NCBI GenBank assembly: GCA_936908745.1
Contig: CAKZFX010000015.1
Coordinates: forward strand, 305,937 to 369,936
Length of the DNA: 64,000 nucleotides
From: an uncultured Chitinophagaceae bacterium
GTDB lineage: Bacteria > Bacteroidota > Bacteroidia > Chitinophagales > Chitinophagaceae
Reading direction: 5' to 3'
The notes under the pieces were generated by a model, which saw nothing but the letters and a program-made list of their open reading frames with translations, had not been told where the DNA came from and searched no databases. Shown here in pieces: positions 25,494 through 33,801 of this stretch (within the stretch, counting starts at the first letter, position 1; every line of letters begins with the position of its first letter). The position numbers and the translations under genes are program-made.

Positions 25494-25520
25494 AATAAAA
25501 AGTCCCGCTGCGGGCGGGAC
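25494..25520 (-). terminator. Terminator-like hairpin immediately upstream of rsmE
   Basis: GTCCCGC (25502-25508) and GCGGGAC (25514-25520) form a 7-bp stem with a 5-base loop. On the minus strand TTTTTATT follows, then the rsmE ATG. It could end dnaB transcription or act as an attenuator of rsmE. Confidence 0.6.
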
Positions 25521-25603
25521 AAATCTAAATGCGAAATCCGTAAATCAGAAATATTATAATGCAATGGGTTTTGTGCTTATGCGATTACTTTTCTCACCAT
25601 ATA

Positions 25604-25622
25604 CCTGCCTGCCGGCAGGCAG
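25604..25622. repeat. Copy of the CCTGTCTGCCGACAGGCAGG palindrome family (variant)
   Basis: CCTGCCTGCCGGCAGGCAG, a fully symmetrical variant in the gap between dnaB and rsmE (25494-25686). Confidence 0.7.
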
Positions 25623-25686
25623 TGAAGCATAGATATTGAACTATGTGACCCTATATGCCTATGTTTCGACGTGGTAAACCAAAAGA

Positions 25687-27249
25687 TTAGAATGGTTCAT
25701 CATCATCACCGATATCATTCATCTTGCTGCCGGTCTGGATATAGAGTTTTTCACCGCCGCCGCCACTGTCTTCCACAGGGCGCCAGCCACCGCTTGGCAG
25801 ACCGATGCCGCTGTATGGGTCTTCATCCCAGTTGGTGAATTTTTGTATGTGCAACAATGCTTTCAGTTTTACTGTTTCCAGCGAACCGTTACGGTGCTTG
25901 GCTATTTTAACCTCTGTCAGCCCTTTAATATTTTCACCTTCGGCGCTCGTTGTCACGTCGTAGTATTCAGGACGATAGAGGAACATTACCATGTCCGCAT
26001 CCTGCTCGATAGCTCCCGATTCACGAAGATCACTTAACTGCGGAATACGGCTTCCTTCTTTAGCCCCACGTTGTTCCACCGCACGGCTTAACTGTGAAAG
26101 TGCAATGATCGGCACGTTCAGTTCTTTTGCCAGGCCTTTCAGGTTTCGTGAAATGTTGCTGATCTCCTGCTCACGGTTGGTGCTTTTTCCTTCACCTGTT
26201 CCGCTCATCAATTGCAGGTAGTCGATGATGATCATGCCGATATTGTGTTTGTTTTTCAAACGACGGCATTTTGCACGCAATTCAAATATGTTTAAGGCCG
26301 GTGTATCGTCAATAAATAAAGGTGCTTGTGCCAACCGCTGAATACCTCTTGCATAGAGTTGTTTCATTTCATGCTCTTCCAGTTTACCCCTTGCGATTTT
26401 TTCCAGCCATATTTCACTTTCAGCAGATAATATCCTTTGCACCAACTGGCCGGCGCTCATCTCTAAGGAGAACAAGGCAACAGGCGTTGGTTTGGTAGGG
26501 TGCATGGCCGCATTGCGGGCAAGGTTCAGGGCAAATGCCGTTTTACCCACGGCAGGTCTTGCCGCAAGGATAATCAAGTCGGTGTTCTGCCAACCATACG
26601 TTACTTTGTCCAAATGGGAGAACCCGCTCGGTACACCCGTTACGTCTTCGTTCTTATGACGCATGTCCTCAATACGCTGAATTGTTTTTACCAATACAGA
26701 ATCGATCGTATCGAAGTTTTTGCGAAGGTGATTATTCGTTATCTCGAAGAGTTTGCTTTCCGCGTCGTCCAGCAAATCAAATACATCCGTTGAATCTTCA
26801 TACGCATCGCCAATGATCTCACCGCTGATACGGATCAGCTCCCGTTGAATAAATTTTTGCAGGATGATCCTTGCGTGGGCTTCAATGTTAGCAGAAGAAA
26901 CAACGGTATTGGTCAGCTTGGTTACATAGTAAGCGCCGCCTATCATTTCCAGTTCTTCTTTTGTTCTCAATTCTTCTGCCACCGTTAAAATATCAATAGG
27001 CTGGCTTTTGTTGGCCAGGCTCTGCATTGCTTTGTAAATACGCTGGTGCGCTTCTACATAAAAACATTCAGGCTTCAGGATCTCGATCACTGTATCAAAC
27101 GCTGTTTTCTCCAGCATTACAGCACCCAGCACCGCTTCTTCAAGGTCTTTGGCCTGTGGCGGCACTTTGCCATACACCATCGTGCTGAGATCCAGTTGTG
27201 TTTTTCTACGTTGCTTGCTGCGGTCCTTATTAATGTTTGAGAGATCCAT
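25687..27249 (-). CDS. dnaB: Replicative DNA helicase DnaB
   Basis: A 520-residue RecA-fold hexameric helicase of the replication fork. The N-terminal DnaB domain covers about 25-130 (PPQAKDLEEAVLGAVMLEK). The helicase domain has Walker A ARPAVGKT at 230-237, MIIIDYLQLM (Walker B) and LSQLSRAVEQRG / QLSDLRESGAIEQDAD. The acidic C-terminal tail is family-typical. No intein is present. The 467-bp upstream region carries one perfect DnaA box. Confidence 0.96.
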   Translation of the reverse strand: MDLSNINKDRSKQRRKTQLDLSTMVYGKVPPQAKDLEEAVLGAVMLEKTAFDTVIEILKPECFYVEAHQRIYKAMQSLANKSQPIDILTVAEELRTKEELEMIGGAYYVTKLTNTVVSSANIEAHARIILQKFIQRELIRISGEIIGDAYEDSTDVFDLLDDAESKLFEITNNHLRKNFDTIDSVLVKTIQRIEDMRHKNEDVTGVPSGFSHLDKVTYGWQNTDLIILAARPAVGKTAFALNLARNAAMHPTKPTPVALFSLEMSAGQLVQRILSAESEIWLEKIARGKLEEHEMKQLYARGIQRLAQAPLFIDDTPALNIFELRAKCRRLKNKHNIGMIIIDYLQLMSGTGEGKSTNREQEISNISRNLKGLAKELNVPIIALSQLSRAVEQRGAKEGSRIPQLSDLRESGAIEQDADMVMFLYRPEYYDVTTSAEGENIKGLTEVKIAKHRNGSLETVKLKALLHIQKFTNWDEDPYSGIGLPSGGWRPVEDSGGGGEKLYIQTGSKMNDIGDDDEPF

Positions 27250-27465
27250 GTTCAGTTATAGCGATAAGGGTTCTACCATTGATTTTTAGCCAATGACTTT
27301 TGGTGCAACTCCGTCTTGTGTTAAGAAATAATTATCTCTACGTTAGTGGAATGTTTCCGTCAGTCAGACGGCGAAAATAAGGGGTCTGCACCGATTCACC
27401 TGTCGTTTGAACTCCCTTTTTCTTTGTATTTCTTTCTGCACCACTTTTTAACGCAAATTCCGGGG

Positions 27466-27474
27466 TTATCCACA
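27466..27474 (+). promoter_or_regulatory. Perfect DnaA-box sequence
   Basis: TTATCCACA, identical to the consensus DnaA box, about 220 bp upstream of the dnaB start. Only one box is seen, so it may control dnaB or be chance. Confidence 0.35.
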
Positions 27475-27666
27475 AAAAAGAGCGATCTGTCTCCTCAAAA
27501 GTCTCTTTCAAATTAGTTCAAAATTTCGTATAGAAACGTGAAAGATGATAACATCGGTGTATAATAACAATTAATACGAATAACTGTTTGAATAACACAG
27601 AAAACAGCTGCAAGCTGGTATTTTACCTGGCCTTTTGTGTGTAAGATAATTATGCACTAAAATTAA

Positions 27667-27693
27667 AAGAGGGCATCAATATGATGCCCTCTT
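27667..27693 (-). terminator. Terminator of the citrate synthase gene
   Basis: AAGAGGGCATCA (27667-27678) and TGATGCCCTCTT (27682-27693) form a perfect 12-bp stem with a 3-base loop. On the minus strand TTTAATTTTAG follows. Confidence 0.85.
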
Positions 27694-27716
27694 GCTCAAC
27701 AATTATTTTTACCGGG

Positions 27717-29042
27717 TTACTCTCCCCAGATAGTTTCTTTTCCATCCAGCCATTGTTTCACCAAATCCGTTGTCACTGATTTAGGTCTTTCAATCGGCAG
27801 GTTCAACGCACGGTCCCAGCAAAGACTTGCCAGTACGCCTAATGAACGGCTAACAGCAAACAATACGGTGTAGAATTCGTATTCCTTCATACCATAGTGA
27901 ACCAGCAATGCACCACTGTGTGCATCCACGTTTGGCCATGGGTTTTTAATTTTTCCTAATGATTGCAGGATTGGCGGCACAGCTTCATATACATTCCATA
28001 CGGTTTGCACCAATGGATCATCGGCCATATGTTTTTTACCAAATTCCATTTGTGCAGTGAAACGCGGATCGGTTTTGCGCAATACAGCGTGGCCATAACC
28101 CGGCACCACTTTTCCTTCGCCCAATGTTTTCTTAACGTATTCCGCAATCTGCTCCTGTGTTGGCAATTCTGTTCCCAGCTGTTCACGCATTTCAAAAATC
28201 CATTTCACCACTTCCTGGTTAGCGAGGCCGTGTAAGGGACCTGCCAGCCCGTTCATACCCGAAGCGTAGCTTAAATAAGGATCGCTTAGTGCAGAACCTA
28301 CAAGGTGCGTGGTATGTGCAGATACGTTTCCGCCTTCATGATCGGCGTGGATCGTCATATACAAGCGCATCAGTTCTTTAAAGCTCTCATCTTCATAACC
28401 CATCATGTGGGCAAGGTTGCCCGACCAGTCCAACAGACCGTTTGGCTGGATATGCTCACCTTGTTTATATTTCCTGCGATAGATATAAGCCGCAATGCGT
28501 GGCAGTCTTGCGATGAGGTCCATGGAGTCATCAAACACTGCTTCCCAATAATCTTTCTTGCTCATACCGGCTGCATATCTTTTTGCAAACTGGCTTTCAG
28601 TCTGCAAAGCCATCACGGCCACCACATATTGTGTCATCGGGTGTGTGCTGATCGGCAATGCTTCGATCGTGGCAAAAACATGGTTGGGAACATGGCTGCG
28701 GCGCTGCCATACTGATGAAAGATGATGCACATCTTCTTCTGTTGGCAATTCACCTAACAGCATCAGGTAAAATAAACCCTCGGGCAATGGTTCTGAACCA
28801 CCGGCCACTTTTGGGAGTTTTTCTCTTAATTCAGGAATAGAGTAGCCACGAAAGCGGATACCTTCCTGTGCATCGAGCAAAGAAGTTTCTGTAACAAGCC
28901 CCGTGATTCCTCTCATGCCCTGGTAGGCCTGGGAAAGTTGTACTTCTCCGATCACTTTGTTACCATGTTCTTTCAGCAAATCTTTTACTTCTGCTGCTGC
29001 TGTGTCTGACTTGGCTTTGAACCGTTCTTTGATTATTCCCAT
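27717..29042 (-). CDS. gltA: Citrate synthase, mitochondrial-like type
   Basis: Condenses acetyl-CoA and oxaloacetate to citrate, the entry step of the TCA cycle. The start is set at 29042 (MGIIKERFKAKSD, 441 residues); the longer open frame to 29114 adds an unconserved stretch. Active-site regions are GSALSDPYLSYASGMNGLAGPLHGLANQ (split here for description; the His is in GPLHGLANQEV), VPGYGHAVLRKTDPRF (second His) and NVDAHSGALLVHYG (Asp). The GxHG...GYGHAVLRKTDPR pattern is that of the eukaryotic mitochondrial group rather than the E. coli hexameric type, so it is probably dimeric and not NADH-inhibited (family knowledge). Confidence 0.93.
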   Translation of the reverse strand: MGIIKERFKAKSDTAAAEVKDLLKEHGNKVIGEVQLSQAYQGMRGITGLVTETSLLDAQEGIRFRGYSIPELREKLPKVAGGSEPLPEGLFYLMLLGELPTEEDVHHLSSVWQRRSHVPNHVFATIEALPISTHPMTQYVVAVMALQTESQFAKRYAAGMSKKDYWEAVFDDSMDLIARLPRIAAYIYRRKYKQGEHIQPNGLLDWSGNLAHMMGYEDESFKELMRLYMTIHADHEGGNVSAHTTHLVGSALSDPYLSYASGMNGLAGPLHGLANQEVVKWIFEMREQLGTELPTQEQIAEYVKKTLGEGKVVPGYGHAVLRKTDPRFTAQMEFGKKHMADDPLVQTVWNVYEAVPPILQSLGKIKNPWPNVDAHSGALLVHYGMKEYEFYTVLFAVSRSLGVLASLCWDRALNLPIERPKSVTTDLVKQWLDGKETIWGE

Positions 29043-29227
29043 AATAGATTTTTTCGGGGCTGTTAGCAAACGCTTTGAACGGGTAAAGTTACGGAAAGCC
29101 CCTTGCGGGAGCAAACATTTGACATTAATAAACCGGCAACGATCCCGTTGTTTAATTGAAATTTAATATCCCGGTTGCTGGTTAAAAAACAACCAACAGG
29201 AATATAGAACGGATGAAAATTGTTCAG

Positions 29228-30325
29228 CTATTTGGGTGTTTTTTGATAGAGCCTGTAAGCCACGAATGCGAATACGATATTCGGCAACCATGCGGCCAGT
29301 AGTGGTGGAAAATTGCCCTTGGTGGCAAATACGGTTGAGAAACGGTCGGACACAATAAACAAGGCCGCGATGGTGATACCCAGCGCCAGGTGCATACCGC
29401 TGCCGCCACGGGTTTTGCGGCTGGCGATCACGGCGCCGATCAATGTCAGCAGGAATACGGAAGCCGGTGTGGCGGTGCGCCGGTACTGCTCCACTTTTAA
29501 GGCACTTAGTCCTTCTGTTCCCCTTTCTTCTTCCTGCCGGATAAACGAGGCCAGCTCAGGTGTGGTCAGTTTATCTTTCAGGTAATCGTCCTTGCGCAGT
29601 TCATGCGGTTTGAGGCTGATGCTGAGGTACAGCGTATCTTTTCTTACCACGGTTTCGCCCATGCTGTCCACTTTTCTTTCAATGGCGTTGCGTAAGAACC
29701 ATTTACCACGGGCTGTGTCCCAGGTAATAGGGCTTCCACGCAGGTTATAGATCACTTTATTGTCCTTTACTTTTTCCATGAAAAAAGTATTAGCTGACCG
29801 GGTCGCCGTGTCATAGTATTTGATACCCACGTAGGTGTTAGTATCAATACGGCGATAGTAGCAGGTATTACAATCCGTTGACACCCTGTTTTTGGTAGGA
29901 TCGTTTTTATCAAAGTAGCTGGCCTGGAAATTACTTTTGATCGTGTTGGCCTTGGGCACCAGGTAGCGGCTGCCGACCCATAGAATGCTGCTTAGCAAAA
30001 GCCCGCCGACAACATACGGCCGCAGGAATCGGTTGTAGCTCGTTCCGCTGGCCAAAATAGCGATGATCTCCGACCGGGTAGCCATTTTGCTGGTAAAAAA
30101 GATAACGGCTATAAAGACAAATAAAGGGAATAAAAGGCTCCATATCCAGGGCACAAAACCGAGGTAGTATTGCTTGATGATCTCGAACGTACTTAACCCG
30201 GTTTTAACAAAATCATCGGTTTTTTCGCTGCTGTCAACCGCCACCGCTATCGCAGTGAAAAGCAACAGGCAAAAGATAAACGTGACCAGGAATTTTTTAA
30301 GTATGTACCAGTCGATTTTATGCAT
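29228..30325 (-). CDS. LptF/LptG family permease
   Basis: A 365-residue inner-membrane protein of the YjgP/YjgQ family, which forms the permease of the LptBFG ABC complex that extracts lipopolysaccharide and sends it to the outer membrane. The N-terminus MHKIDWYILKKFLVTFIFCL is the conserved first helix; three helices before and three after a periplasmic beta-jellyroll (about 110-275) can be recognised. The C-terminal segment contains GSGMHLALGITIAALF. LptB is not in the window. Whether it is LptF or LptG cannot be decided here. Confidence 0.9.
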   Translation of the reverse strand: MHKIDWYILKKFLVTFIFCLLLFTAIAVAVDSSEKTDDFVKTGLSTFEIIKQYYLGFVPWIWSLLFPLFVFIAVIFFTSKMATRSEIIAILASGTSYNRFLRPYVVGGLLLSSILWVGSRYLVPKANTIKSNFQASYFDKNDPTKNRVSTDCNTCYYRRIDTNTYVGIKYYDTATRSANTFFMEKVKDNKVIYNLRGSPITWDTARGKWFLRNAIERKVDSMGETVVRKDTLYLSISLKPHELRKDDYLKDKLTTPELASFIRQEEERGTEGLSALKVEQYRRTATPASVFLLTLIGAVIASRKTRGGSGMHLALGITIAALFIVSDRFSTVFATKGNFPPLLAAWLPNIVFAFVAYRLYQKTPK

Positions 30326-30696
30326 ACCGCTGCGAAGTAACAGAATTTAGGCGGAATGAAATGTGAAAGGTAGAATGTAGTGCGTTGTTTGGTTTCAACC
30401 ACAAAGTTCGCAAAGAAAAAACGCACGGAGAACACAGAGGCTTATATAATAGCTGCTGGATGAAGCAAATGCTTCATAAATAACCTGCGAAACGAAACGC
30501 TTCGCAAAGCCGAGAAGCAAATGCTTCATAAATAGCCTGCGAAACGAAACGTTTCGCAGAGCCCGCTGTACGAAGCATCCTGCTTCGTACAGTAAATTTT
30601 GAAGCGTTTCGCTTCGCAGAGCCGAATAGCTTTGCACTTTGTGCCATTCTTTGTGCTCCCTGTCTGCCGACAGGCAGGCTTGTGGGAAATCTTTTT
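30326..30696. repeat. 371-bp intergenic repeat block
   Basis: The block between tgt and the LptF/G gene holds no gene. A 52-bp unit beginning GAAGCAAATGCTTCATAAAT occurs twice in tandem (30462-30513 and 30514-30565) with few differences. It is followed by a perfect 12-bp inverted repeat, CTGTACGAAGCA / TGCTTCGTACAG (30566-30592, loop TCC), and another GAAGCGTTTCGCTTCGCAGAGCC word (30601-30623). The left end (30398-30442) has the cacaaag/cgcaaag/cacagag family. The right end has the palindrome copy at 30659-30678. Confidence 0.75.
30659..30678. repeat. Copy of the CCTGTCTGCCGACAGGCAGG palindrome family
   Basis: A full 20-bp copy followed by CTTGTGGGAAAT, the same flank as the copy at 50674. 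It lies 19 bp beyond the tgt stop. Confidence 0.8.
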
Positions 30697-31836
30697 TTAC
30701 AATCTCGTCTGCAACCTTACCACCATCTCTTTTTTCCATGAAGCAAAATCACCTTGCTGGATATGTTTTCTTGCTTCCGTTACTAACCACAGGTAGAAAG
30801 CAAGGTTATGTGTGCTGGCAATTGTCAATCCCAGGAATTCTTTTGATTTCATCAGGTGGCGCAAATAAGCTTTGCTGTAATAGTTGCTGACCTCACAATC
30901 CAATCCTTCATCAATCGGCGAGTAATCAAGCTCCCATTTCTTGTTATCTATATTAATTACTCCCTGCGTGGTAAAGAGCATCGCATTTCTGCCGTTTCTT
31001 GTCGGCATGACGCAGTCAAACATATCAATACCCATGGAGATACACTCTAAAATATTCCACGGTGTGCCCACGCCCATCAGGTAGCGTGGCTTATCGGTTG
31101 GTAAATGATCGCAACACCAGTCACAGATCTCGTACATCACATTTTCCGGTTCGCCCACGCTGAGGCCGCCGATCGCATTGCCCGTTGCATTTTTGGATGC
31201 AATGTATTCACAGGATTGCTTGCGCAAATCTTTGTGAACACCACCCTGCACAATCGGGAAAAGGTTTTGTGTGTATCCATATTTATCGGGCGTGGAGGTG
31301 AACTGCTGAAAACAGCGGTCCAGCCAGCGGTGTGTCATATCCATCGAGTTCTTTGCATAATTATACTCACTGCCGCCGGGCGGGCATTCGTCAAAAGCCA
31401 TAATGATATCGCCGCCGATACTGCGCTGGATATCCATCACCCTTTCAGGCGTAAACAAGTGTTTTGACCCGTCGATATGGGATTGAAACGTAACACCTTC
31501 TTCTTTTATCTTTCTTGTGCCTGCCAGTGAAAAAACCTGGTAACCGCCGCTGTCGGTCAGTATGGGCTTTTTCCAGCCGTTGAATTGGTGCAGGCCGCCC
31601 GCTTTTTCCAGCACTTCCAGCCCCGGGCGCAGGTAAAGGTGATAGGTATTGCCTAAAATGATCTGCGCTTTTACATCATTCACCAATTGCTGCTGCGAAA
31701 CGGCTTTTACGCTGCCCACCGTGCCCACAGGCATGAAAATAGGTGTCAGTATCTCGCCATGGCCGGTAGTGATCTTGCCGGTTCTTGCTTTCGACTGGCT
31801 ATCCGTTTGCTGTAACTCAAATTGCAGTGCTGCCAT
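30697..31836 (-). CDS. tgt: Queuine tRNA-ribosyltransferase (tRNA-guanine transglycosylase)
   Basis: Exchanges guanine-34 for preQ1 in tRNAs with GUN anticodons. The start is placed at 31836 (MAALQFELQQTDSQSKARTG; 379 residues). Conserved parts are ILTDSGGYQVFSL (catalytic Asp), SVGEP, RYLMGVGTPWNILE, and DCVMPTRNGRNAMLFTTQG (nucleophile Asp). The zinc site normally reads CxCxxC followed by a distant His; here the segment is LDCEVSNYYSKAYLRHL, so two of the three Cys are replaced by Leu and Ser, while the distant His (ASTHNL) remains. The fold and active site look intact otherwise; the loss of zinc is an inference. Confidence 0.92.
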   Translation of the reverse strand: MAALQFELQQTDSQSKARTGKITTGHGEILTPIFMPVGTVGSVKAVSQQQLVNDVKAQIILGNTYHLYLRPGLEVLEKAGGLHQFNGWKKPILTDSGGYQVFSLAGTRKIKEEGVTFQSHIDGSKHLFTPERVMDIQRSIGGDIIMAFDECPPGGSEYNYAKNSMDMTHRWLDRCFQQFTSTPDKYGYTQNLFPIVQGGVHKDLRKQSCEYIASKNATGNAIGGLSVGEPENVMYEICDWCCDHLPTDKPRYLMGVGTPWNILECISMGIDMFDCVMPTRNGRNAMLFTTQGVINIDNKKWELDYSPIDEGLDCEVSNYYSKAYLRHLMKSKEFLGLTIASTHNLAFYLWLVTEARKHIQQGDFASWKKEMVVRLQTRL

Positions 31837-31915
31837 AATGGGACGCAAGGTAACTACAAACGATAAATTGACCTATCGGCCCGTCAAAAACGATAAACTG
31901 TTTATCTTCGCCGCC

Positions 31916-33037
31916 ATGCCACCGATTCATTGGGAACTACTGCTTTTTGTGCTGCTTATTGTTGTGACTGCTATCCAGCTCTTTTATTATGGCTGGTTTT
32001 TCAGCCGTATTGCGTTTTTTAAAAAGAAACCCAAAAAACAATCGCTGCAGCATCCTGTATCTGTTGTTATCTGCACAAGAGACGAAGATGAAAATCTTGC
32101 CCGCAACCTTCCGGGTGTATTAGTACAGGCTTATCCTACCAGTCATGAAGTTGTGGTGGTAAACGACAATTCACTCGACGATTCCAAGTATATTTTACAG
32201 GAACTGAAAAAGACATTTAAGTCGCTGAATGTTGTTGAACTGACACAGGAAGCCAAACTGATCTCCGGCAAAAAGTACCCGTTGTCTATCGGTATCCGCG
32301 AAGCCAAACATGAAGTGTTGTTGCTGACCGATGCAGACTGTGTGCCTGCCAGCGAACATTGGATCGAAAAGATGCAGGATGGTTACGATGAAAATATCGA
32401 GATCGTTTTAGGTTATGGCGCTTATCATAAGAAAGCCGGCTTGCTGAATAAACTGATCCGTTTTGAAACCTTCCATACCGCCTTGCAATATTTATCCTAT
32501 GCGCTCGCCGGTATTCCTTACATGGGTGTAGGCAGGAATTTATCGTATAAAAAAACGGTTTTCTTCCGCAACAAAGGCTTTTCTTCTATCAATCATATCC
32601 CCAGCGGTGATGATGATCTGTTTGTAAATAAAGTAGCGACCAAACATAATACAGCCGTTGTGATTGATGCCGAAGCCGTGACCCGTTCGGTGCCTAAGAC
32701 AACCTGGAGTGGCTGGCTGAAACAAAAGTCAAGACATTATACAACCGCTAAGTTTTATAAACCCAAACACAAGTTTTTGCTAGGCCTCTATTTTGCCACA
32801 CAGTTTATTTTTTATCCCTTAACAGCTGTCACCGCTATTTTTTATGACTGGCGTCTGGCGTTAGGATTGTTTGGCCTGCGTTTGATCTGGCAAGGCATTG
32901 TATTGCATAAATCCATGAAGAAAATGGGCGAGGGCGATCTCTGGCCCTGGTTTATTTTCTTAGATATGTGGATGTTCTTTTATTATATCATCTTTGCACC
33001 GGCCCTTTGGAAAAAACCATCCAAAAGCTGGAATTGA
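31916..33037 (+). CDS. Membrane-anchored family 2 glycosyltransferase
   Basis: The start is set at 31916 (MPPIHWELLLFVLLIVV), 373 residues; the open frame begins further upstream but crosses the tgt start region. An N-terminal transmembrane helix (about 8-25) precedes a GT-A domain: PVSVVICTRDEDENLARNLP, VVVVNDNSLDDS, and the metal-binding LLLTDADCVPA. The C-terminal region has IPSGDDDLFVNKVA, a QxxRW-like SGWLKQKSRHYTT and two or three transmembrane helices. It probably adds a sugar to a lipid carrier or surface polymer; donor and acceptor are unknown. rsmG begins 1 bp after its stop, so the two are co-transcribed. Confidence 0.9.
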   Translation: MPPIHWELLLFVLLIVVTAIQLFYYGWFFSRIAFFKKKPKKQSLQHPVSVVICTRDEDENLARNLPGVLVQAYPTSHEVVVVNDNSLDDSKYILQELKKTFKSLNVVELTQEAKLISGKKYPLSIGIREAKHEVLLLTDADCVPASEHWIEKMQDGYDENIEIVLGYGAYHKKAGLLNKLIRFETFHTALQYLSYALAGIPYMGVGRNLSYKKTVFFRNKGFSSINHIPSGDDDLFVNKVATKHNTAVVIDAEAVTRSVPKTTWSGWLKQKSRHYTTAKFYKPKHKFLLGLYFATQFIFYPLTAVTAIFYDWRLALGLFGLRLIWQGIVLHKSMKKMGEGDLWPWFIFLDMWMFFYYIIFAPALWKKPSKSWN

Positions 33038-33038
33038 T

Positions 33039-33656
33039 ATGGATATTGTTCTCAAGTATTTTTCTGATTTCACCCCTGCGCAGCTGGACCAACTGGCCAG
33101 GCTGGACGCTTTGTATAAAGAATGGAATGAAAAGATCAATGTGATCTCCCGCAAAGACATTGATGGCTTGTATGAAAAACATGTGTTGCATTCCTTAAGC
33201 ATTGCGGCTGCCTTTGAATTTCCTGATGGCGCAGAAATAGTTGACCTTGGCACCGGCGGCGGTTTCCCGGGTGTTCCATTGGCGATCTTTTTTCCAAAGG
33301 TGAAGTTTCACCTGGTGGATAGCATTGCAAAAAAACTAAAAGTGGTGGAAGCGGTGGCCGAAGGCGCCGGTATCAAAAACATAACCACGCAACACAGCCG
33401 TATCGAAGATATCAGGAACCGAAAGTTTGATTTTGTGGTGTCAAGAGCCGTAGCTCCGCTGAAAGATTTATGGAGATGGAGCAAGCCTTTATTAAAAACC
33501 TCCGCTGCCGGCGCTCCCGGCCTGATCTGTCTCAAAGGCGGTGATCTTCACCTGGAAATACAGGAAAGCGGCACAAGGCCACGGATGATGGAAATACATG
33601 ATATTTTCCCCGAACCTTTTTTCAAAGACAAATACATCATACAGGTAGCCCGCTAA
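33039..33656 (+). CDS. rsmG: 16S rRNA (guanine527-N7)-methyltransferase RsmG
   Basis: A 205-residue AdoMet-dependent methyltransferase (GidB) of the 16S rRNA 530 loop. The start at 33039 (MDIVLKYFSDFTPAQ) is 1 bp after the glycosyltransferase stop. Key motifs are YEKHVLHSLSIA, IVDLGTGGGFPGVPLAI (AdoMet loop) and FVVSRAVAPL. Family-typical length. Translational coupling to the upstream gene is likely. Confidence 0.94.
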   Translation: MDIVLKYFSDFTPAQLDQLARLDALYKEWNEKINVISRKDIDGLYEKHVLHSLSIAAAFEFPDGAEIVDLGTGGGFPGVPLAIFFPKVKFHLVDSIAKKLKVVEAVAEGAGIKNITTQHSRIEDIRNRKFDFVVSRAVAPLKDLWRWSKPLLKTSAAGAPGLICLKGGDLHLEIQESGTRPRMMEIHDIFPEPFFKDKYIIQVAR

Positions 33657-33708
33657 CGGCCAGGCTGCGGCTATTTCCAGCCATTTAGCAGAAAATACTT
33701 AGCATACA

Positions 33709-33725
33709 ATACCACAAAGTGGTAT
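33709..33725. promoter_or_regulatory. Palindrome ATACCAC-AAA-GTGGTAT upstream of the NarL regulator
   Basis: Perfect 7-bp arms with a 3-bp spacer, 76 bp upstream of the regulator start. A near-identical palindrome with a 4-bp spacer lies 43 bp downstream of the same gene (34484-34501). Confidence 0.55.
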
Positions 33726-33801
33726 TTGCAGGTTTGAACGAATGTATCACCTTTGTTTGTCGTACTCCGCCGCCATAAACTATTGAAAAAAGAAAACAAC
33801 A

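Larger units (their letters stand above)
27250..27716. other. 467-bp intergenic region upstream of dnaB
   Basis: It lies between dnaB (start 27249, leftward) and the end of the citrate synthase gene (27717). It contains a perfect DnaA-box sequence at 27466-27474, an AT-rich stretch (about 27500-27600) and the citrate synthase terminator at 27667-27693. I see no open reading frame or RNA gene that I can support. Confidence 0.6.

Noticed and set aside
27250..27716. Chromosomal origin of replication
   Set aside because: Only one DnaA box is present and no cluster or unwinding element can be supported.
30462..30565. Tandem 52-bp units read as a two-repeat CRISPR
   Set aside because: The whole unit is repeated with no unique spacer, and internal palindromes match dispersed repeat words.
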